The notes: generated by a model not told the origin, from the sequence alone. Positions 8,704 to 18,079 are shown, numbered from the stretch's first letter. The stretch: DNA of 23,649 nt from JAGLCY01 sp965369705 (GCA_965369705.1 CBDURF010000040.1:1-23649), one strand, 5' to 3'. Translations and numbers: made by a program.

Positions 8704-9321
8704 TTACCGCGAACTCGTCCCGGATCGGCGGTCCTTCCAGACGGAGGTCTCGTTCGAGGCGGAAGCTGCGTCTGCCGCGCCCTTGGTTTCCAGCTTCTTT
8801 TCAGGCACTATCAGTCCGCCCGGCACGGGAGTAACGGTCCCTTCGGGCTCGAGCATCCGCTGTTGCTCCCAGCTCAGGATCAGCGCGTCGATCTCGTTCA
8901 ACCGCTGACGCAGCCGGTCGCGTTCGCTGATCACGGATTCATGCTGGATCCGCAGCGCCTGCTTGCTGTCGGTGGCGGCGCGGTCAAGGCCGTCCTCGAA
9001 GGTATCCATGTCCAGCTTGATGGTCTGGAGCTGAAGTTTGGCCGACTGGATTTCGGCCTCGTAACGAATCAAATCCTGGTCGAGCCGGCGGGTCTGATCT
9101 TCGACCCGGGTCACGCGCCCGTCCATCTTCTCATCGGACTGGCGAACCTGGGCCTGGAGCTGCTGATGCTCCTGGTCCTGCTTGTCGGCCAGTTCGTTGA
9201 GGTTGCCCTTGGTGGCGATGCCGAACAACGAACAGCCACTCAGGGCCACTATCAGCGGCAACATGACAAGAATCAAACTGATTCGGACTAATACGCCTGT
9301 GGCGACCGGGGGATGTTTCAT
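8704..9321 (-). CDS. Coiled-coil outer-membrane/periplasmic lipoprotein, unknown function
   Basis: 205 residues from the ATG at 9321. This start is chosen because AGGAGG (9334-9329) lies exactly 7 nt upstream. A GTG at 9339 would extend the frame but sits upstream of that SD. The signal peptide is hydrophobic over ~10-28, with a textbook lipobox LSGC giving Cys30. Residues ~38-155 are rich in Gln, Glu, Asp, Arg and Leu with heptad character, indicating a long periplasmic coiled coil (as in YbgF-N or Lpp-like spacers). The C-terminal ~50 residues are Pro/Ala/Ser-rich and probably disordered. It has its own strong promoter and converges on the RND operon. No enzymatic motif is seen; a structural or scaffold role is only a guess. 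Confidence 0.8.
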   Translation of the reverse strand: MKHPPVATGVLVRISLILVMLPLIVALSGCSLFGIATKGNLNELADKQDQEHQQLQAQVRQSDEKMDGRVTRVEDQTRRLDQDLIRYEAEIQSAKLQLQTIKLDMDTFEDGLDRAATDSKQALRIQHESVISERDRLRQRLNEIDALILSWEQQRMLEPEGTVTPVPGGLIVPEKKLETKGAADAASASNETSVWKDRRSGTSSR

Positions 9322-9428
9322 GGCCGTTCCTCCTGGCACGATCGTGGGTATACCTAATCAACATAGCCAAAATCAGGGGCGATCGCTCAGGGGTAACTGG
9401 AGGATCCAGGCCATCTTCTTGGCAGAAC

Positions 9429-9461
9429 TTCCGGACAATTTCCAGACAATCTCCGGACAGA
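9429..9461. repeat. Three tandem 11-bp direct repeats in the lipoprotein leader
   Basis: TTCCGGACAAT (9429-9439), TTCCAGACAAT (9440-9450) and CTCCGGACAGA (9451-9461) are contiguous imperfect copies. A period of 11 bp places each on the same DNA face. They lie ~25-50 nt downstream of the predicted transcription start of the - strand lipoprotein gene and ~110-140 nt before its ATG. They could be an operator array for a regulator bound cooperatively, or a leader RNA element. Confidence 0.65.
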
Positions 9462-9463
9462 TC

Positions 9464-9479
9464 AGGTTCCAAGGAACCT
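9464..9479. promoter_or_regulatory. 7-2-7 inverted repeat, candidate operator near the start site
   Basis: AGGTTCC (9464-9470) and GGAACCT (9473-9479) form a perfect 7-bp inverted repeat with a 2-nt centre. It lies immediately downstream of the expected transcription start (~9481, - strand) of the coiled-coil lipoprotein gene and next to the tandem 11-bp repeats. Position fits a repressor site; the regulator is unknown. Confidence 0.45.
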
Positions 9480-9487
9480 CTGTATTC

Positions 9488-9516
9488 ATTATCGCTTAAA
9501 TCGGCCCAAAGGTCAA
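9488..9516 (-). promoter_or_regulatory. Sigma-70-type promoter for the coiled-coil lipoprotein
   Basis: Read on the - strand: TTGACC (9516-9511), 17-nt spacer, GATAAT (9493-9488). Each hexamer matches 5 of 6 consensus bases and the spacing is optimal. It points at the lipoprotein gene with a ~160-nt leader. A run of eight G (C8 at 9518-9525 on +) lies just upstream of the -35. Confidence 0.7.
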
Positions 9517-9750
9517 TCCCCCCCCGGCGTCATATTAGTAATGAGGATCGTCGTCGTAGACATGGCTCTGCACCGGTCACTTCCCCAAAACCCTGCTGGA
9601 TTTCAACCTTGGGCATCAATCCTGCTTCTTTAACCTCCTGGCTGGTCCAGACTTGGCGCACCCGTGCATTCCGCACGGAATCAGTGCCGGCGCCAGGCCA
9701 TTGCTTTGCATTCTTCCCGTCGCCACCCGACAACCCGAAGGGAATTCCCT

Positions 9751-10524
9751 ATGAAATCCTGCAAATTTCTCCTGCTGACCGGGGTCTTCGCGCTGACGCT
9801 GCTGGCTGTGGCCGGCTGTGAATCCGACCCCGTCGCCCCCCAGGAAAATTTCGATATGGACGCGGACACCGCCGAGGAATGGTCCCGCCAAGCCATTGAA
9901 ATGATTAATCAGATGGCCGCAGCGGCGCCCCTGGCCAGCCAGGGTGATTTTTCCGCCCTGGCCCAGGATAAAGCGGCGGACGAGCCCACCTGGGACGAAG
10001 AACAGATGGCCTGGGTCCTGGATCAGACGGTGACCTTCACCGAGGGTGACCCGCCGACCACGACCGGCGAGACGCGGGTCTCGGTCTGGATCCAGTTCCG
10101 TAACCCGGAAGGTCCCCTGCCGACGCCGCTGGGCGCCACCGAAATGGAGTACCGCCAGGCCGCCGGCATGACCATCCATGATGAGGGCGAGCAGGGCGTG
10201 TCGGATCTCGAATTCGACCTGAGCACCGGCATGGTGGTCACCTACCTGGAAGCCGGCTACGGAATCGACGGGACCGGCCATGCCGAAATCACCGCGTCGG
10301 TCACGAGCAATGATCGAACGGAAAACCTGAATCTGACCATGAACTGGGGACTGGCCCTGACCACACCTTTCGAAGGTTGCCCCACCGGTCTGGCATTTGT
10401 CGAAGTCGGGCCGTACCGCACTGATGTCCTGTATGACGGCCAGGGCAACGCCAACTGGACCCTCACGGGACCGAACTATACCGCGACCGGAACCGAACTC
10501 GTTCCCTGCGGATCGGGAATGTAG
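9751..10524 (+). CDS. Hypothetical lipoprotein, unknown function
   Basis: 257 residues from the ATG at 9751, preceded by GAAGGGA at 9737-9743. The frame is open further upstream, but this start gives a classic lipoprotein signal: MK-SCK, hydrophobic 6-20, lipobox AVAGC with Cys23. The mature part begins with an acidic segment containing 'EEWSRQAIEMINQMAAAAPL'. The rest alternates short polar/hydrophobic strands with Thr- and Gly-rich turns ('TVTFTEGDPPTTTGETRVSV'), looking beta-rich. It ends with Cys-containing strands (C~210, C~254) that could pair as a disulfide. A terminator follows the stop. I do not recognise the family; it is probably an outer-membrane or periplasmic lipoprotein. Confidence 0.8.
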   Translation: MKSCKFLLLTGVFALTLLAVAGCESDPVAPQENFDMDADTAEEWSRQAIEMINQMAAAAPLASQGDFSALAQDKAADEPTWDEEQMAWVLDQTVTFTEGDPPTTTGETRVSVWIQFRNPEGPLPTPLGATEMEYRQAAGMTIHDEGEQGVSDLEFDLSTGMVVTYLEAGYGIDGTGHAEITASVTSNDRTENLNLTMNWGLALTTPFEGCPTGLAFVEVGPYRTDVLYDGQGNANWTLTGPNYTATGTELVPCGSGM

Positions 10525-10558
10525 TTCGTCACTTTTTCCGTGCCTGACCCGGATAATC

Positions 10559-10588
10559 GGGGCCGGTCCCTTGCGGATCGGCCCCTTT
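10559..10588 (+). terminator. Rho-independent-type terminator after the hypothetical lipoprotein
   Basis: GGGGCCGGTCC (10559-10569) pairs with GGATCGGCCCC (10575-10585), 11 bp with one G-U pair, around the 5-nt loop CTTGC. TTTGGGTTT follows. It lies 35 nt after the lipoprotein stop and separates it from the sdh operon. Confidence 0.7.
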
Positions 10589-10686
10589 GGGTTTGGCCCG
10601 GTGGCCCGGCAAATCCCACTCTCCCGCAGGGCTTTTGTATTCCACCCCAACGACTTGCAAACTGTTTTCAATTTCCCACGAAAAAA

Positions 10687-10717
10687 TTGTGCTGCCCCCG
10701 ACAAGAACTTATGTTCT
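10687..10717 (+). promoter_or_regulatory. Candidate sdh promoter with overlapping AGAAC-N4-GTTCT palindrome
   Basis: TTGTGC (10687-10692), 17-nt spacer, TATGTT (10710-10715) is a moderate sigma-70-like match ~55 nt before the sdhC start. The inverted repeat AGAAC (10704-10708), TTAT, GTTCT (10713-10717) overlaps the -10, so a protein bound there would block the promoter. Its GAAC-N4-GTTC core resembles Gram-positive-type LexA boxes, but the match is short and may be chance. Confidence 0.35.
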
Positions 10718-10772
10718 AATTTCCGTCGTAACTTTTAACTTCTGCGGACCCTTTTGCCAGGAGTGCGAATTC

Positions 10773-11498
10773 ATGGATTCTTTCGGTTCGGCCGCCTGGT
10801 CGTCGGTGGGAAAGAAGGTGATCACCGGGCTGACGGGCTTCTGCCTCATCGGATTCGTCGCTGTTCATCTACTCGGTAATCTCACGCTTTTCCTCGGCCC
10901 CCACGCCTTCAACGATTATGCCCATTTTCTGGAAACCGCCCTGCACGGCTGGCTCATCTACGCCTTCGAAATCGGGATCTTCCTGATCTTCGGCTTCCAC
11001 ATCGTGTCGGCCTTCACGGTGGCCTGGACCGACAAACGCAAGGCCCGGAAACAGGGCTACAAGTACTCCCGCAACGCCGGAGGCAAGAGCCGCAAGACCT
11101 GGGCTTCCCAGACCATGATCTACACCGGGGCTCTTCTCCTCTTCTTCGTGATCAGCCACATCTACCTGTTCAAGTTCGGCAATCACGATGTGGACGCCCA
11201 CGGGGTGAAGAACCTCTACAAGACCGTGGTGTTGGTCTTCAAGGGCATCGGTTTCACGGTCTTCACCGTGGTTGTGATGACCCTGCTCGGCTTCCACCTG
11301 AGGCACGGATTCTGGAGCGCCTTCCAATCCCTCGGCTGGGCCAACGACAAGTACCTGCCCATCCTGGTCAGGATCGCCTTCGTAGTCGCCGTCCTGCTGG
11401 CGATCGCCTTCATCGTGATCCCCGTCTACCTCTTCCTCTTCGGCGATCCCGATCTTATCCAGACCGCGGTTCTTACGACCACGCCGGGAGGTCATTGA
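10773..11498 (+). CDS. sdhC: Succinate dehydrogenase/fumarate reductase cytochrome b558 subunit
   Basis: 241 residues from the ATG at 10773, with AGGAG at 10759-10763; the frame is open further upstream but the conserved protein starts here. It is the membrane anchor that passes electrons between the iron-sulfur subunit and the quinone. Five hydrophobic helices (~18-40, 58-84, 115-135, 153-176, 198-224) fit the single-subunit diheme b558 type. His32, His76, His129 and His175 sit in or at helix ends, in the positions expected for the two heme b ligands, as in Wolinella FrdC. The gene ends 1 nt before the flavoprotein ATG, in the order C-A-B. Whether the enzyme runs as dehydrogenase or fumarate reductase cannot be told from sequence. 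Confidence 0.93.
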   Translation: MDSFGSAAWSSVGKKVITGLTGFCLIGFVAVHLLGNLTLFLGPHAFNDYAHFLETALHGWLIYAFEIGIFLIFGFHIVSAFTVAWTDKRKARKQGYKYSRNAGGKSRKTWASQTMIYTGALLLFFVISHIYLFKFGNHDVDAHGVKNLYKTVVLVFKGIGFTVFTVVVMTLLGFHLRHGFWSAFQSLGWANDKYLPILVRIAFVVAVLLAIAFIVIPVYLFLFGDPDLIQTAVLTTTPGGH

Positions 11499-11499
11499 T

Positions 11500-13428
<1,929 letters not shown>

Positions 13429-13443
13429 AGGAAGGATTGTCCC

Positions 13444-14202
13444 ATGAGCGACAAACCCAAGACGATTCATCTGAAAATCTGGCGGCAGGCCCGGGGTGAA
13501 GCCAAGGGCCGGTTCGTCGACTACACGGTGAAAAACGTTCTGCCGTTGATGTCCTTTCTCGAGATGCTCGACGTTCTGAACGAGGATCTGGTCAAGAAGG
13601 GTGAAGAGGCGGTCGAATTCGACAACGATTGCCGGGAAGGCATCTGCGGCACCTGCGGGATGATCATCAACGGCGTGGCCCACGGCACCCACGCCGGCAC
13701 CACCACCTGCGAAGTGCGGATGCGGTCCTTCAAGGACGGCGAAACCATCACCCTCGAACCTTTCCGCGCCGGGCCCTTCCCCATCATCAAGGATCTGATC
13801 GTCGACCGTGACGCGTTCGACCGGATCCAGAGCAAGGGCGGGTTCGTAACCGCGAACATGGGATCGGCGCCGGACGGCAACGCCTTCATGGTACCCAAGG
13901 AGGCGGCCGACAACGCCATCGACGCCGCCGCCTGCATCGGTTGCGGCGCCTGTGTCGCCGCTTGCCCCAACGCCTCGGCCTCGCTGTTCGTCAGCGCCAA
14001 GATCAGCCAGTTCTCCTGGCTTCCCCAGGGCGACCCCGAACGCACGCGCCGGGCCCTGCTCATGGTCGAGCAGATGGATGCCGAGGGCTTCGGCGACTGC
14101 TCGAATCACGGCGAGTGCGAAGCGGTCTGTCCCAAGGAGATCTCAATCCAGAACATTGCGCGCATGCGGCGCGAATTCCTGAAGGCGGCAATAAAGGGAT
14201 AG
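13444..14202 (+). CDS. sdhB: Succinate dehydrogenase/fumarate reductase iron-sulfur subunit
   Basis: 252 residues. It carries electrons from FAD to the membrane hemes and quinone. N-terminal ferredoxin-like domain with a [2Fe-2S] cluster: Cys63, Cys68, Cys71, Cys89. C-terminal domain: 'CIGCGACVAACPN' supplies Cys164, Cys167 and Cys170, with Cys229 completing the [4Fe-4S] site. Cys174, Cys219 and Cys225 fit the [3Fe-4S] site. All cluster ligands are present. It starts 15 nt after the flavoprotein stop, with AGGAAGG overlapping that stop, and is followed by a strong terminator, so it closes the operon. Confidence 0.96.
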   Translation: MSDKPKTIHLKIWRQARGEAKGRFVDYTVKNVLPLMSFLEMLDVLNEDLVKKGEEAVEFDNDCREGICGTCGMIINGVAHGTHAGTTTCEVRMRSFKDGETITLEPFRAGPFPIIKDLIVDRDAFDRIQSKGGFVTANMGSAPDGNAFMVPKEAADNAIDAAACIGCGACVAACPNASASLFVSAKISQFSWLPQGDPERTRRALLMVEQMDAEGFGDCSNHGECEAVCPKEISIQNIARMRREFLKAAIKG

Positions 14203-14225
14203 GTGAAACGCAGAATCCGCGACAG

Positions 14226-14257
14226 CGGTGGGGGCAACGCTCCCGCCGTTTTCTATT
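14226..14257 (+). terminator. Rho-independent terminator of the sdh operon
   Basis: CGGTGGGGGC (14226-14235) pairs with GCTCCCGCCG (14239-14248), 10 bp with two G-T pairs and a 3-nt loop AAC, followed by TTTTCTATT. The T-tract overlaps the stop codon (14253-14255) of the convergent kinase gene. Confidence 0.85.
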
Positions 14258-16745
14258 CGGAGGTCGGGGCCATTTTTTCCTTGATCAATTCCACCCGCAG
14301 GTCCTGGGAGTCCGCCTCGGCGGTCCGGCCCACCTCGCGAAGGGCCGCGGAGTAATCAGGCAGGATTTCCGCAAGATCCGGGTGATGCATCCCCAACGCC
14401 TTTTCAAAAATGGCCATGGCTTGTTCGAACCGGGGCACGGCATTTTCCGGATTGCCCCTGAGATGGGACAGCTTCCCTAGATCTCGCAGGGTCCACCCCA
14501 CATCCGGATGCCCCTCCCCCAACGCTCCCACCCGGATTTCCAGGGCACGGGTGTACAGAGCTTCCGCTTCAGCGAAATTTTCCCGGGACCGCTCCAGGTT
14601 GGCCAGGTTGTTCAGCGTCTGGGCGACGTCGGGATGGTCCGGGCCGAGAACCTTCTCCCTGATGTCCAGAGCCCGGCGAAACAGGGGGTCGGCCTGGTCC
14701 AACTGCTCCTGTTCCTGGTGGCAAAGGGCCAGGTTGTTCAGGGCCAGAGCCAGGCGGGGATGATCGGATCCCAACACCTTTTCGTAGATCTCGGCGGCCC
14801 TGCGGTACATGGGTTCCGCGTCCTCGTAGAGGTCCTGATGGTGATAGAGCAGGGCCAGATTGTTCAAGCCCTTGGCCACGTCGGAATGGTCCGAGCCGTA
14901 CGCATTTTCCCACAGGCGCAGGGCCTGTTTGTACAGCCGCTGGGCCTCCGCGTAGTTGCCTCGGTTCCAGCTCAGAATCGCCAGGCTGTTGTAGCTGCGG
15001 GCGACCTCCGGATCGTCGGGACCCAGGGCTGCCATGCGAATGGCCAGGGCCCTTTCGTAAAGAGGCTCGGCCAGGTCGTACTTGCCCTGCCTGCGATAGA
15101 CGCTGGCCAATTCGTTGACACTCAAGGCCAGATCGAGATTGTCCGTCTGGTCCCCCTGCTGATCCATCACGGCCAGGGCTTCCTTCAGCATCGATTCGGC
15201 ATCGTCATACCGACCCTTGTCGATATAGAGATCCGCCAGGTCGGTGAGCAGGGTGGCAGCAGCCACATCATCCGCGCCGCTGACACCGCGCCGCAGCTCA
15301 AGGGCCTTTTCCAGATGTGGGGCGGCCTCATCGTACAGTCCGAGGTTCTGGTAGACCTTGCCGATGGTGTTCATCAACCGGGACTGGGTCATGGGCTCAC
15401 CCTTCAGTTCCTCGGCGATGCGCAGGGAGCCCTGGTCGAGAATCTCACGCGCGGTGATGGTATTGCCTTTGGCCTGGTCGGGATCGGACACCTCGAAAAG
15501 ATCGACCAGGAAATCCGAGACCTTCCGGGCCGTTTCGGCCTCTTGTCTGGCGTGCTGCTCGGCTCTCACCGCGCGAATCAGGCCGGTCGTGGTGCCGGCG
15601 ATGCCCAGCAGGATCGCCACGAATACGAAGGCCGCCGCCGCCACGCCCGTCCGGTGCCGGCGAATGAATTTGCGGGTCTTGTAGGCCGTGCCCGGAGGGC
15701 CGGCGCTGACTGGTTCGAACCGGAGATGGCGCTTGATGTCCAGGCCAAGCCCCTTGACGGTTTCGTAGCGCCGGGTCCGGTCCTTTTCCAGCGCCTTCAT
15801 GGTGATCCAGTCCAGATCACCGCGAAGTTTCTTGCCCAGAGCCGTCGGTCCGATGCTGCGGTTGCCCGCCACCTTGATCAGGGTCTCGCTGGATCCGGCC
15901 AGGGTCTTGGCCCGTGTGCTCGGTTTGGGCGGTTCATCCTCGCGAATGATCCGCAGGACCTCGTAGAACCCCTTTTCCTTCAGATCCTCGGACGGAAACG
16001 GCAGCTGGCCGACCAACAGTTCGTAGAGCACCACGCCAAGAGCGTACACGTCGGTTCGGGTGTCGATACCCTGGCCCGCCATGTCCGCCTGTTCCGGACT
16101 CATGTATTCGGGTGTGCCGACCAGCTGGCCGGCGCTGGTGGTCATGGTGTTGTCGGACAGTGACTGGTCCATGGCCTTGGCCACGCCGAAATCAATGATC
16201 TTGGGCGCCGGCAGCCCGTCAACCGTTCCCACCAGGACGTTCGAGGGTTTCAGGTCGCGGTGGATGATCGCTTTCTGGTGCGCGTGTTGAACCCCCTCGC
16301 AGACCAGGACAAAGAGCTCCAGCCGCTCGCGGACCGAAAGCCGGTGCTCGTCGCAGTAGTCGTTGATGGGAATTCCCTCCACGAACTCCATGACGAAATA
16401 GGGGCGCCCGGCCTCCGTGGCCCCGGCGTCGAACACCTTGGCGATGGCCGGGTGATCCATCATGGCCAGGGCCTGGCGCTCGGATTCGAAACGGGCGACA
16501 AACTCGGCGGTGTCCATCCCCCGCTTGACCATCTTCAGGGCGACCCTGCGCTTGAGAGGTTCGAGCTGCTCCGCCTCGTAGACCAGGCCCATACCGCCTT
16601 CGCCAATCTGCCGGACCAGGCGGTACGGGCCGATCCACTCGGGAGTTTCGGTAGGAGAAGCCGTTTCCTCCTCGGTCTGGTCCCAGGCCACCGTGTTGAG
16701 CGGGTCCTTATCGGGGTTGAGGTCGAAAGTCTTGTCCGTGGACAT
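14253..16745 (-). CDS. Membrane Ser/Thr protein kinase with TPR repeats
   Basis: 830 residues. The N-terminal Hanks-type kinase domain (~40-340) has all key residues: Gly loop IGEGGMG (47-53), Lys71 in VALKMV, C-helix Glu89, HRD with Asp164, DFG with Asp185, and 'GTPEYMSPEQ' in place of APE. 'LRGDLDWITMKALEKDRTRR' near 308 is typical of bacterial kinases fused to repeats. One TM helix (~366-390) places the kinase in the cytoplasm. The region outside begins with a short coiled coil, then nine TPR units of ~42 residues (~445-825) with signatures such as 'LGPDHPDVAQTLNNLA'. The TPRs probably bind a protein or peptide signal across the membrane. The substrate is unknown, and no cognate phosphatase lies beside it. 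SD is weak (TAGG). Confidence 0.93.
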   Translation of the reverse strand: MSTDKTFDLNPDKDPLNTVAWDQTEEETASPTETPEWIGPYRLVRQIGEGGMGLVYEAEQLEPLKRRVALKMVKRGMDTAEFVARFESERQALAMMDHPAIAKVFDAGATEAGRPYFVMEFVEGIPINDYCDEHRLSVRERLELFVLVCEGVQHAHQKAIIHRDLKPSNVLVGTVDGLPAPKIIDFGVAKAMDQSLSDNTMTTSAGQLVGTPEYMSPEQADMAGQGIDTRTDVYALGVVLYELLVGQLPFPSEDLKEKGFYEVLRIIREDEPPKPSTRAKTLAGSSETLIKVAGNRSIGPTALGKKLRGDLDWITMKALEKDRTRRYETVKGLGLDIKRHLRFEPVSAGPPGTAYKTRKFIRRHRTGVAAAAFVFVAILLGIAGTTTGLIRAVRAEQHARQEAETARKVSDFLVDLFEVSDPDQAKGNTITAREILDQGSLRIAEELKGEPMTQSRLMNTIGKVYQNLGLYDEAAPHLEKALELRRGVSGADDVAAATLLTDLADLYIDKGRYDDAESMLKEALAVMDQQGDQTDNLDLALSVNELASVYRRQGKYDLAEPLYERALAIRMAALGPDDPEVARSYNSLAILSWNRGNYAEAQRLYKQALRLWENAYGSDHSDVAKGLNNLALLYHHQDLYEDAEPMYRRAAEIYEKVLGSDHPRLALALNNLALCHQEQEQLDQADPLFRRALDIREKVLGPDHPDVAQTLNNLANLERSRENFAEAEALYTRALEIRVGALGEGHPDVGWTLRDLGKLSHLRGNPENAVPRFEQAMAIFEKALGMHHPDLAEILPDYSAALREVGRTAEADSQDLRVELIKEKMAPTSE

Positions 16746-17098
16746 GAAATCCTATTCAGCCGGACGGGTGCCGGCGTGATGCCCGTCAATATCAGGGACG
16801 TGATATAATCCTAGTATTTTACAGGGTAATAGATCCTTTGGATTTGTCGAGGAGTGTGTCGGGTCATCACCTTGCGGGATCGGGATTGATCTTTGGGTGG
16901 GGTTTCTGTTTCGGTCGGCGAAATGGACTCCCGTGGGGTTACTCCAGCCTCCACCATTCCTAAACGAACCAGACACAGTTCCAGAGACACAACCAAAACC
17001 CGTCAACCGGTCCCTTGACGCCGGCAGCCCGAACACGAATAATCCCTCAGGATTAAAGATATTCCCCATGCCGCCCTGAACTTCGAAAGGATTGACAC
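16746..17098. other. 353-bp divergent intergenic region
   Basis: Lies between the kinase and the P-loop gene. The P-loop promoter (17015-17043) is listed separately. The left part is AT-rich near 16800-16850, with a TATAAT-like hexamer at 16804-16809 (+) that lacks a -35 partner. I could not define the kinase promoter. A short IR ATCC-TTT-GGAT (~16833-16843) is too small to interpret. No RNA gene or small coding frame is supported. Confidence 0.5.
17015..17043 (+). promoter_or_regulatory. Sigma-70-type promoter for the P-loop protein
   Basis: TTGACG (17015-17020), 17-nt spacer, AATAAT (17038-17043): 5/6 matches in each hexamer and optimal spacing. The expected start lies near 17050, giving a ~50-nt leader before the ATG at 17099, which has AAAGGA at 17086-17091. 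Confidence 0.6.
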
Positions 17099-18079
17099 AT
17101 GTCCAAGCATATCGACGTCCTGCTGTTGCTCGCCCTTCCGGCCAGCGGCAAATCCGAAGCCCGCCGTTACCTGGCAAGTCTCAGTCCGGAGCAATGCCAC
17201 GAGCAATTCGGGATCGGACATACGGTTCAACTCGATGATTTCCCCTACGTGCACATCATGCGCCGGGTCAGCGATGAACTGACGTCCCGCGGACGCCCCG
17301 GAGCGTTCTTCGTTTCACCTGCGCTGCCCTTTCGCAATCCCGTCGACTGGCTGACATTGATCGAATTGATCAACGAGGACTACGAAGATCTGGCGGCGCT
17401 CAACCGGCCCGCGCCCGAATCGGCCGCCCTGTGGCTGTTCGACCGCATCGACGCTGCCAGGGTCCGGGCCGGCGGCGAGGCGATCATAGGCATCCTGCCC
17501 GAGGACCTGCGCCGTGAGATCGCCGGTCCCATCGAGGACGAGGCGCGCAAGCTGCTGAACGACAAGATCGCCGAGGTGCCCGACAGCCTCGAAGGCAAAA
17601 CCGTGGTGATCGAGTTTGCGCGGGGTTGTGCCGACGGACAGACCATGCCCATCCCCCACCCCTACGGCTACACCGGCAGCCTGGGTCAGTTGAGCCCGGC
17701 CATCCTTGCCAAGGCGAGCATCCTTTATATCTGGGTCACGCCCGAGGAATCCCGGCGGAAAAACGCCGCCCGCACCGATCCGGACGATCCGGGCAGTATC
17801 CTGCACCACGGCGTACCTTTGGCTGTCATGTACGGGGATTACGGCTGCGACGACACGGAGTACCTGCTCAAGATCTCAGGGAAATCGAACACCGTTCAGG
17901 TCGACAAGAACGGCAAATCCTACTTCCTGCCCCTGGGCCGCTTCGACAACCGGGTGGATAAGACGTCCTTCATCCGGGAAGACCAGGACGAGTGGTCGGC
18001 CGAAGACGTCGCGGCCCTGCAGGCGGGCATGCGCGAAGCATTCGACCAGCTGTTCCGCGGGCAACAACCCGGCTCCTGA
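17099..18079 (+). CDS. P-loop NTPase-like protein of unknown function
   Basis: 326 residues. It begins with a hydrophobic strand and a Walker A loop 'LLALPASGKSEARRYL' (Gly17-Lys18-Ser19), the first Gly of GxxxxGKS being Ala12. This resembles nucleotide/polynucleotide kinase-type P-loops more than large ATPases. Other notable segments are 'HTVQLDDFPYVHIMRRVSDE' (~47-66), an acidic strand-end like a kinase substrate site, and 'GKTVVIEFARG' (~169-179). 'SILYIWVTPEESRRKNAART' (~210-229) resembles the lid region of a kinase with basic residues. No TM or signal, so cytoplasmic. It is divergent from the Ser/Thr kinase gene and has its own promoter. I do not recognise a named family; a small-molecule or RNA/DNA kinase is a possibility only. 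Confidence 0.85.
   Translation: MSKHIDVLLLLALPASGKSEARRYLASLSPEQCHEQFGIGHTVQLDDFPYVHIMRRVSDELTSRGRPGAFFVSPALPFRNPVDWLTLIELINEDYEDLAALNRPAPESAALWLFDRIDAARVRAGGEAIIGILPEDLRREIAGPIEDEARKLLNDKIAEVPDSLEGKTVVIEFARGCADGQTMPIPHPYGYTGSLGQLSPAILAKASILYIWVTPEESRRKNAARTDPDDPGSILHHGVPLAVMYGDYGCDDTEYLLKISGKSNTVQVDKNGKSYFLPLGRFDNRVDKTSFIREDQDEWSAEDVAALQAGMREAFDQLFRGQQPGS

Larger units (their letters stand above)
9322..9750. other. 429-bp divergent intergenic region with promoter and repeats
   Basis: This gap separates two divergent lipoprotein genes. The left half holds the promoter, tandem 11-bp repeats and inverted repeat listed separately. The right half (9530-9750) has a - strand open frame of 67 codons with mixed third-position GC (~55% by hand count, far below the neighbours). 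I do not call it a gene. It also has a small inverted repeat ATTCCG-CA-CGGAAT (9668-9681) about 70 nt before the second lipoprotein. I found no convincing + strand promoter for that gene. Confidence 0.6.

Noticed and set aside
9530..9733. 67-codon minus-strand frame between the two lipoprotein genes
   Set aside because: Starts with TTG, has mixed third-position GC unlike the neighbours, and shows no recognisable motif. At most a decayed remnant.
14270..15410. Regular repeats that might suggest a CRISPR array or satellite
   Set aside because: The 126-bp period is in frame, has no unique spacers, and translates to TPR units of the kinase.
14508..16163. 551-codon plus-strand frame opposite the kinase-TPR gene
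   Set aside because: Antisense to a well-conserved kinase. The repeats in its translation mirror the TPR repeats. No SD or domain.
16784..16789. Minus-strand TTGACG as a kinase -35
   Set aside because: No -10-like hexamer at 16-18 nt downstream; the sequence there is GC-rich.
16804..16809. Perfect TATAAT hexamer upstream of the P-loop gene
   Set aside because: No acceptable -35 at 16-18 nt on the + strand. A better-spaced promoter exists at 17015-17043.
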